From NCBI GenBank assembly GCA_905220665.1, contig CAJNAR010000137.1, positions 1 through 11,488 of the forward strand: 11,488 bases of DNA, written 5' to 3'. The translations under genes were made by a program, and so were the position numbers. Positions 7,317 through 11,488 of this stretch are shown here, piece after piece. This DNA is from Albugo candida. Its lineage: Eukaryota; Oomycota; Peronosporomycetes; Albuginales; Albuginaceae. The first letter of the stretch is position 1; the number at the start of each line of letters is the position of its first letter. The notes under the pieces are model-generated. The model did not search any database. It was not told the origin of the DNA and saw nothing but the letters and a program-made list of their open reading frames with translations.

Positions 7317-7932
7317 GGTTATGGTTTGGAGATGAAATAATATTGGATTTATGTTCAAATTCATCGCCTAGAAGAAATGCATCATTTTTATTGTACTATG
7401 TAGATATCTTTCATATTCCAAACATACCAAATTGTTTTCTGAGTTCACCTTCTGAATGATGCAGCTTTACGATGTGAAGATATCATAATACTGATTGATA
7501 TGTACTCGTAGAGATGTGAGAGTATTTGAGCACTGAGGTTCCAATTCATGAAGCCAGTAGAGCAGCAGTTTATGCTGCTTGCAGCTTGTTGCACTACAGA
7601 GGGCACGCATTAGCATGGCATGCAAGAAGATGATTCTGTCAACTTCTTGAGGTCAATCGACCTCGCTTGACTTGATACGCATATGAACTTACCTGCCACG
7701 AGATCTTTTTTCCTGCATCGTGCGACAATGAAAACAGCGGAATTCAGTCGCTGCCGAACTGACTCAACATTTTTATAGACATCCGGAGGAGAGAAAAGTA
7801 CTTTCCGAAAACATGCTGCTAGTCGATTTGAAAAGCCGAGGTTGCGAGCACGTGCAAAAAATCTTATCTGCTCAGTGCATACTACCTACAAATTATGCGA
7901 GATTTGCGAGACATGGAGCACATTGCTGACGA
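7317..7932 (+). repeat. Satellite unit 13 (616 bp)
   Basis: Long indel form, AGCCG and CTTATC. It is the only CTTATC unit between units 10 and 14, and its partner seven units back (unit 6) is also long-form with CTTATC. By eye it differs from unit 14 at just two bases. Confidence 0.95.
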
Positions 7933-8548
7933 GGTTATGGTTTGGAGATGAAATAATATTGGATTTATGTTCAAATTCATCGCCTAGAAGAAATGCATCA
8001 TTTTTATTGTACTATGTAGATATCTTTCATATTCCAAACATACCAAATTGTTTTCTGAGTTCACCTTCTGAATGATGCAGCTTTACGATGTGAAGATATC
8101 ATAATACTGATTGATATGTACTCGTAGAGATGTGAGAGTATTTGAGCACTGAGGTTCCAATTCATGAAGCCAGTAGAGCAGCAGTTTATGCTGCTTGCAG
8201 CTTGTTGCACTACAGAGGGCACGCATTAGCATGGCATGCAAGAAGATGATTCTGTCAACTTCGTGAGGTCAATCGACCTCGCTTGACTTGATACGCATAT
8301 GAACTTACCTGCCACGAGATCTTTTTTCCTGCATCGTGCGACAATGAAAACAGCGGAATTCAGTCGCTGCCGAACTGACTCAACATTTTTATAGACATCC
8401 GGAGGAGAGAAAAGTACTTTCCGAAAACATGCTGCTAGTCGATTTGAAAAGCCGAGGTTGCGAGCACGTGCAAAAAATCTTAGCTGCTCAGTGCATACTA
8501 CCTACAAATTATGCGAGATTTGCGAGACATGGAGCACATTGCTGACGA
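7933..8548 (+). repeat. Satellite unit 14 (616 bp)
   Basis: G 8263 gives CTTCGTGAGG, the first of the four changes of units 5 and 12, but the hairpin itself is standard (GAGGTC/GACCTC). This looks like a partial conversion tract or an intermediate state. Long form, AGCCG, CTTAGC. Confidence 0.95.
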
Positions 8549-9163
8549 GGTTATGGTTTGGAGATGAAATAATATTGGATTTATGTTCAAATTCATCGCC
8601 TAGAAGAAATGCATCATTTTTATTGTACTATGTAGATATCTTTCATATTCCAAACATATCAAATTGTTTTCTGAGTTCACCTTCTGAATGATGCAGCTTT
8701 ACGATGTGAAGATATCATAATACTGATTGATATGTACTCGTAGAGATGTGAGAGTATTTGAGCACTGAGGTTCCAATTCATGAAGCCAGTAGAGCAGCAG
8801 TTTATGCTGCTTGCAGCTTGTTGCACTACAGAGGGCACGCATTAGCATGGCATGCAAGAAGATGATTCTGTCAACTTCTTGAGGTCAATCGACCTCGCTT
8901 GACTTGATACGCATATGAACTTACCTGCCACGAGATCTTTTTTCCTGCATCGTGCGACAATGAAAACAGCGGAATTCAGTCGCTGCCGAACTGACTCAAC
9001 ATTTTTTAGACATCCGGAGGAGAGAAAAGTACTTTCCGAAAACATGCTGCTAGTCGTTTTGAAAAACCGAGGTTGCGAGCACGTGCAAAAAATCTTATCT
9101 GCTCAGTGCATACTACCTACAAATTATGCGAGATTTGCGAGACATGGAGCACATTGCTGACGA
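8549..9163 (+). repeat. Satellite unit 15 (615 bp)
   Basis: Short form with T 9057 (GTTTTG), AACCG and CTTATC, the same combination as unit 8 seven units back. It differs from unit 8 by T 8659 (CATATC) and TTCCTGC. Confidence 0.95.
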
Positions 9164-9778
9164 GGTTATGGTTTGGAGATGAAATAATATTGGATTTATG
9201 TTCAAATTCATCGCCTAGAAGAAATGCATCATTTTTATTGTACTATGTAGATATCTTTCATATTCCAAACATACCAAATTGTTTTCTGAGTTCACCTTCT
9301 GAATGATGCAGCTTTACGATGTGAAGATATCATAATACTGATTGATATGTACTCGTAGAGATGTGAGAGTATTTGAGCACTGAGGTTCCAATTCATGAAG
9401 CCAGTAGAGCAGCAGTTTATGCTGCTTGCAGCTTGTTGCACTACAGAGGGCACGCATTAGCATGGCATGCAAGAAGATGATTCTGTCAACTTCTTGAGGT
9501 CAATCGACCTCGCTTGACTTGATACGCATATGAACTTACCTGCCACGAGATCTTTTTTCCTGCATCGTGCGACAATGAAAACAGCGGAATTCAGTCGCTG
9601 CCGAACTGACTCAACATTTTTTAGACATCCGGAGGAGAGAAAAGTACTTTCCGAAAACATGCTGCTAGTCGATTTGAAAAACCGAGGTTGCGAGCACGTG
9701 CAAAAAATCTTAGCTGCTCAGTGCATACTACCTACAAATTATGCGAGATTTGCGAGACATGGAGCACATTGCTGACGA
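9164..9778 (+). repeat. Satellite unit 16 (615 bp)
   Basis: Short form with GATTTG and AACCG, like unit 9 seven units back, but with CTTAGC instead of CTTATC. AACCG with CTTAGC occurs in no other unit, so it looks recombinant between the two common haplotypes. Confidence 0.95.
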
Positions 9779-10394
9779 GGTTATGGTTTGGAGATGAAAT
9801 AATATTGGATTTATGTTCAAATTCATCGCCTAGAAGAAATGCATCATTTTTATTGTACTATGTAGATATCTTTCATATTCCAAACATACCAAATTGTTTT
9901 CTGAGTTCACCTTCTGAATGATGCAGCTTTACGATGTGAAGATATCATAATACTGATTGATATGTACTCGTAGAGATGTGAGAGTATTTGAGCACTGAGG
10001 TTCCAATTCATGAAGCCAGTAGAGCAGCAGTTTATGCTGCTTGCAGCTTGTTGCACTACAGAGGGCACGCATTAGCATGGCATGCAAGAAGATGATTCTG
10101 TCAACTTCTTGAGGTCAATCGACCTCGCTTGACTTGATACGCATATGAACTTACCTGCCACGAGATCTTTTTTCCTGCATCGTGCGACAATGAAAACAGC
10201 GGAATTCAGTCGCTGCCGAACTGACTCAACATTTTTATAGACATCCGGAGGAGAGAAAAGTACTTTCCGAAAACATGCTGCTAGTCGATTTGAAAAGCCG
10301 AGGTTGCGAGCACGTGCAAAAAATCTTAGCTGCTCAGTGCATACTACCTACAAATTATGCGAGATTTGCGAGACATGGAGCACATTGCTGACGA
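9779..10394 (+). repeat. Satellite unit 17 (616 bp)
   Basis: Long form, CATACC, TTCCTGC, AGCCG and CTTAGC: the commonest combination on the right side, with no private change visible. Confidence 0.95.
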
Positions 10395-11009
10395 GGTTAT
10401 GGTTTGGAGATGAAATAATATTGGATTTATGTTCAAATTCATCGCCTAGAAGAAATGCATCATTTTTATTGTACTATGTAGATATCTTTCATATTCCAAA
10501 CATACCAAATTGTTTTCTGAGTTCACCTTCTGAATGATGCAGCTTTACGATGTGAAGATATCATAATACTGATTGATATGTACTCGTAGAGATGTGAGAG
10601 TATTTGAGCACTGAGGTTCCAATTCATGAAGCCAGTAGAGCAGCAGTTTATGCTGCTTGCAGCTTGTTGCACTACAGAGGGCACGCATTAGCATGGCATG
10701 CAAGAAGATGATTCTGTCAACTTCTTGAGGTCAATCGACCTCGCTTGACTTGATACGCATATGAACTTACCTGCCACGAGATCTTTTTTCCTGCATCGTG
10801 CGACAATGAAAACAGCGGAATTCAGTCGCTGCCGAACTGACTCAACATTTTTTAGACATCCGGAGGAGAGAAAAGTACTTTCCGAAAACATGCTGCTAGT
10901 CGATTTGAAAAGCCGAGGTTGCGAGCACGTGCAAAAAATCTTAGCTGCTCAGTGCATACTACCTACAAATTATGCGAGATTTGCGAGACATGGAGCACAT
11001 TGCTGACGA
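10395..11009 (+). repeat. Satellite unit 18 (615 bp)
   Basis: Short form combined with AGCCG and CTTAGC, a pairing otherwise seen only in unit 5. Other sites are standard, showing that the 1-bp indel is not tied to the AACCG haplotype. Confidence 0.95.
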
Positions 11010-11488
11010 GGTTATGGTTTGGAGATGAAATAATATTGGATTTATGTTCAAATTCATCGCCTAGAAGAAATGCATCATTTTTATTGTACTATGTAGATAT
11101 CTTTCATATTCCAAACATACCAAATTGTTTTCTGAGTTCACCTTCTGAATGATGCAGCTTTACGATGTGAAGATATCATAATACTGATTGATATGTACTC
11201 GTAGAGATGTGAGAGTATTTGAGCACTGAGGTTCCAATTCATGAAGCCAGTAGAGCAGCAGTTTATGCTGCTTGCAGCTTGTTGCACTACAGAGGGCACG
11301 CATTAGCATGGCATGCAAGAAGATGATTCTGTCAACTTCTTGAGGTCAATCGACCTCGCTTGACTTGATACGCATATGAACTTACCTGCCACGAGATCTT
11401 TTTTCCTGCATCGTGCGACAATGAAAACAGCGGAATTCAGTCGCTGCCGAACTGACTCAACATTTTTATAGACATCCGGAGGAGAGAA
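11010..11488 (+). repeat. Satellite unit 19 (first 479 bp, cut by window edge)
   Basis: Standard bases throughout, long form (ATTTTTATAG near 11462-11471). It stops at GGAGGAGAGAA because the window ends, not because the repeat does. Confidence 0.95.

Larger units (their letters stand above)
6085..9778 (+). repeat. Ordered six-unit variant block, second copy (units 11-16)
   Basis: Repeats the variant order of units 4-9: CATATC, linked GAGGTGAATGTACC with CTTAGC, long CTTATC, a non-matching unit, short GTTTTG-AACCG, short GATTTG-AACCG. The private substitutions and deletions of units 4-6 are absent here, so either those arose after the copying or this copy was overwritten by conversion. Confidence 0.5.
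1..11488. repeat. Satellite-type tandem array, unit about 615 bp, 18 full units plus two partial ends
   Basis: The whole window is a direct head-to-tail repeat. The string GGTTATGGTTTGGAGATGAA recurs at 15, 599, 1190 (this copy after a 1-bp deletion), 1795, 2410, 3009, 3624, 4240, 4855, 5470, 6085, 6701, 7317, 7933, 8549, 9164, 9779, 10395 and 11010. The spacings are 584, 591, 605, 615, 599, 615, 616, 615, 615, 615, 616, 616, 616, 616, 615, 615, 616 and 615. All units have the same orientation and no unrelated DNA lies between them. Neighbouring units on the right differ at only a few bases, for example two visible differences between the units at 7317 and 7933. Such homogeneity is the mark of satellite DNA kept uniform by unequal exchange or gene conversion. 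The array continues past both window edges. The family is not recognised; chromosomal location and species cannot be read from this sequence. Confidence 0.97.

Noticed and set aside
1..11488. CRISPR array or transposon ends
   Set aside because: There are no short repeats alternating with unique spacers; the whole unit repeats. No terminal inverted repeats, target duplications or transposase/reverse transcriptase frames were seen.

Overview
The window is one continuous head-to-tail array of a satellite-type tandem repeat with a unit of about 615 bp. It holds no gene I can support. Taking the conserved string GGTTATGG as an arbitrary unit start, there are 18 complete units (584 to 616 bp), a 14-base tail of a preceding unit at the left edge and 479 bases of a nineteenth unit at the right edge. 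Neither end of the array is reached. The unit is about 41% GC by hand count. Its first ~120-140 bp are AT-rich (about 28% GC) and the rest is about 44% GC.

Organism: the long-unit, highly homogenised, gene-free array points to a eukaryote (centromeric, pericentromeric, subtelomeric or sex/B-chromosome heterochromatin). I count about 22 CpG per unit, close to what base composition predicts. That argues weakly against a heavily CpG-methylated vertebrate or plant genome and fits an invertebrate or other lightly methylated eukaryote. I do not recognise the repeat family and cannot name a species.

Layout: units 1-6 (15-3623) are the irregular part. They carry internal deletions of 32, 8, 5, 10, 1 and 16 bp, a scrambled 98-bp stretch ending in 14 A's (1221-1318), and many private substitutions. 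Units 7-19 (3624-11488) are nearly identical, all 615 or 616 bp, and differ at a handful of recurrent sites. These sites are a 1-bp indel (ATTTTTATAG or ATTTTTTAG), GATTTG or GTTTTG, AACCG or AGCCG, CTTATC or CTTAGC, CATACC or CATATC, TTCCTGC or TTCGTGC, and CTTCTTG or CTTCGTG. In units 4-9 and 11-16 the diagnostic variants recur in the same order seven units apart. This suggests an eroded 7-unit (about 4.3 kb) higher-order repeat or segmental duplication.

Inside each unit are two perfect hairpins, short palindromes (GCACGTGC, AAAGTACTTT), and on the minus strand a TATA-like box, a perfect 5' splice-donor consensus and an AATAAA. The donor and AATAAA are in essentially every unit, but the 1-bp indel removes the TATA-like box from 7 of 19. 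Satellite transcription is possible but unproven. Short open frames of 62-83 codons recur only because the unit recurs: the longest plus-strand frame has no ATG, others exist only in one indel class, and replacement variants segregate freely. I treat all of them as non-coding.
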